From Streptomyces sp. NBC_01481 (lineage in GTDB: Bacteria > Actinomycetota > Actinomycetes > Streptomycetales > Streptomycetaceae), in assembly GCF_026339995.1 (NCBI RefSeq), contig NZ_JAPEPT010000005.1, positions 310,001 to 374,000 of the forward strand: a stretch of 64,000 nucleotides of DNA, in the 5' to 3' direction. The position numbers and the translations under genes are program-made. The notes beneath the pieces were generated by a model. That model was not told the DNA's origin, did no database searches, and saw only the letters and a program-made list of their open reading frames with translations. Positions 62,491-64,000 of the stretch are shown piece after piece (the first letter of the stretch is position 1; each line of letters begins with the position of its first letter).

Positions 62491-64000
62491 ATGCCCGAGG
62501 TCGACGCGCCACGCGGGAGGACATGCTCCCGGACGCTCCGTTCCGTCGCGCTTCTCACCAGTGGGGTGCTCGCTCTGCCCGTCCTGTCGGGCTGCGGCTC
62601 CGGCGATACGGACGAGGCCAGGGCCGCGGCCCAGGACATCGCGCCCGCCGGGCGTGACCTGATCGCCGAGGGCGGCACGCTGCGCTGGGCCATCGACGCG
62701 ATGCCCACCACGCTCAACACCTTCCAGGCCGACGCGGACGCCGCCACGACCCGTATCGCCGGTGCCGTGCTCCCCGCCCTGTTCACCCTCGACCGGCGCG
62801 GACGGCCGCAGCGCAATCCCGACTTCGTCGAGTCCGCGAAAATCGTCAAGCGCGAGCCCAAGCAGGTCGTCCTCTACAAGCTCAACCAGCAGGCGGTGTG
62901 GAGCGACGGCCGGGAGATCGGCGCGGCCGACTTCGTCTCGCAGTGGCGCGCGCTGAGCGGCAAGAACTCGGCGTTCTGGACGGCCCGCAACGCGGGCTAC
63001 GAGCGGATCGAGAAGATCGAACGAGGCGCTGACGACCTCGAAGTCAAGATCACCTTCAAGAAGCCGTACGCGGACTGGAAGTCCCTCTTCACACCGCTCT
63101 ACCCCAAGGAAGTGACCGGGACCCCGGCCTCCTTCAACGACGGCGCACGCGCGGCACTCGAGACGACGGCCGGCCCCTTCCGGCTGAAGGGCCTCGACCC
63201 CAAGGCGGGCACGGCCACGCTCGTGCGCAACCCGCGCTGGTGGGGGTCTCGGGCCAAGCTGGAGCAGCTGGTGCTGACCGCAGTGCCGCGCGACAAGCGC
63301 GCCGCGGCGCTCGCCGCCGGCAGCATCGATCTCGCCGAGATCGACCGCGCCACGGCGGACCGCATCGCCCAGGCCCGGAAGAGCAAGGGCGCGGCCGGCC
63401 AGCAGCTCAGCCAGGGGCCCGGCGCCGCCGTCACCCCGTCCGCTGCGCTCAAGTCCTGGGCACAGGCCAACGGCTCGAACAAGCAGCAGGCCGAGGCCGC
63501 CCGGCTGGCCCGCGAGCAGACCGCCGAGGCGATCAGTGAGTACGCCACAGAACAGAAGGCCCTGCGCGGCTATGTCGTACGCAAGTCGCTGGAGCCCGCC
63601 TACACCCAGCTCGCGCTGAACGGCGAGTCCGGACCGCTCGCCGACGACCGGGTACGCCGGGCCGTGGCCCGCGCTCTGGACCGCGAGGAGCTGGCCGAGG
63701 CCGTGCTGACCCCGCTCGGCCTGCCCGCCACCCCGCCCGGGAGCCATCTGGCGCTGGCCGGGCAGCGGGCGTACAGCGACAACAGCGGCGCCCTCGGTGA
63801 CCAGAACACCGCGGAGGCGCAGGCACTGCTGGCCGACGCCGGCTGGACGCCCGCGGGGGCTCGTATGAAGCCCGCCCCGGCCAAGGCGGGCGGCGAGGAC
63901 GAAACCGACCGGAAGAAGCCCCCAGCCAGCGCGGCCCCCGGTGAGGCCTCACTCAAGGCCTCACCCAAGGCCGGGCCCAACCAGGCGCCCAAGGAAGCCG
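62491..64000 (+). CDS. ABC transporter family-5 substrate-binding lipoprotein (3' truncated)
   Basis: At least 503 residues, running off the window. The signal peptide ends in the lipobox LSGC (Cys35), so it is a membrane-anchored lipoprotein. The SBP_bac_5 core is recognisable: GTLRWAIDAMPTTLNTF, VLPALFTLDRRGRPQRNPD, the VVLYKLNQQAVWSDGREI motif and DDRVRRAVARALDREELAEA. Family members capture oligopeptides, nickel chelates or sugars. BldK-type oligopeptide transporters lie downstream of sdh in S. coelicolor (from memory), so a peptide role is plausible but not proven. A Lys/Pro/Ala-rich insertion near 465-503 is unusual for the family. Confidence 0.85.
   Translation, partial: MPEVDAPRGRTCSRTLRSVALLTSGVLALPVLSGCGSGDTDEARAAAQDIAPAGRDLIAEGGTLRWAIDAMPTTLNTFQADADAATTRIAGAVLPALFTLDRRGRPQRNPDFVESAKIVKREPKQVVLYKLNQQAVWSDGREIGAADFVSQWRALSGKNSAFWTARNAGYERIEKIERGADDLEVKITFKKPYADWKSLFTPLYPKEVTGTPASFNDGARAALETTAGPFRLKGLDPKAGTATLVRNPRWWGSRAKLEQLVLTAVPRDKRAAALAAGSIDLAEIDRATADRIAQARKSKGAAGQQLSQGPGAAVTPSAALKSWAQANGSNKQQAEAARLAREQTAEAISEYATEQKALRGYVVRKSLEPAYTQLALNGESGPLADDRVRRAVARALDREELAEAVLTPLGLPATPPGSHLALAGQRAYSDNSGALGDQNTAEAQALLADAGWTPAGARMKPAPAKAGGEDETDRKKPPASAAPGEASLKASPKAGPNQAPKEA

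Overview
The window is high-GC actinobacterial DNA and almost certainly chromosomal Streptomyces. The support is the very GC-rich third codon positions, frequent GTG starts, a WhiB-like gene, SpoIIE-type phosphatases with paired anti-sigma-like kinase domains, DUF4245/DUF1707/DUF6542 proteins, a roadblock/LC7 cluster and several leaderless promoters. From memory, the order fumC - class I fumarase - whiB-like - glpX - DUF4245 - nitroreductase - xseB/xseA - ispH - ppgK - ychF matches the core block around SCO5042-SCO5061 of S. coelicolor, and the sdh genes match SCO5106-5107. No tRNA, rRNA or CRISPR array was recognised.

Layout. 1-8.5 kb: the end of a PhoH-type ATPase gene, a secreted lytic transglycosylase, an AI-2E-family permease, then a very large exported metallophosphoesterase/beta-propeller protein followed by a NicO-type nickel/cobalt exporter. 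8.5-12.6 kb: an ahpC-ahpD peroxide-defence operon that would normally diverge from oxyR. Here a single serine recombinase gene sits between them, apparently inserted in the OxyR operator. 12.8-16 kb: a DUF4388-like protein with two roadblock-type proteins, then a coupled SPFH/ribbon-helix-helix pair behind a palindromic operator. 16.2-22 kb: a bifunctional penicillin-binding protein, a catalase and a SpoIIE phosphatase. 22.3-25.9 kb: a type VII-like trio (small alpha-helical protein, large partner with an N-terminal frameshift, lipoprotein).

25.9-41.3 kb is the conserved core: DUF402, two unrelated fumarases separated by a secreted SGNH hydrolase, WhiB-like regulator, class II FBPase, nitroreductase, exonuclease VII, IspH, polyphosphate glucokinase and YchF. 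41.3-58.3 kb is more variable: an SRPBCC protein, a frameshifted thioesterase, a GlxA-type regulator, a thiolase, a threonine-synthase-like enzyme, a subtilisin, a chitinase with a DasR-like operator in its promoter, a GntR regulator, a 59-residue SPOR-like protein, a NUDIX hydrolase and a partner-switching pair. 58.4-62.2 kb is a succinate dehydrogenase operon. The window ends inside a peptide-type ABC transporter binding-lipoprotein gene.

Themes. Three central-carbon enzymes sit together (two fumarases and succinate dehydrogenase), with peroxide defence near by (AhpC/AhpD/OxyR and catalase). The strongest unannotated signal is one family of about 170-250 bp non-coding elements with terminal inverted repeats, present four times (3391-3636, 31871-32066, 39993-40163, 51280-51460). 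All have CTAG at one or both ends; two of them supply the stop codon of the adjoining gene and two end about 35 bp upstream of a start codon. The second strong signal is the recombinase insertion that separates oxyR from ahpC.
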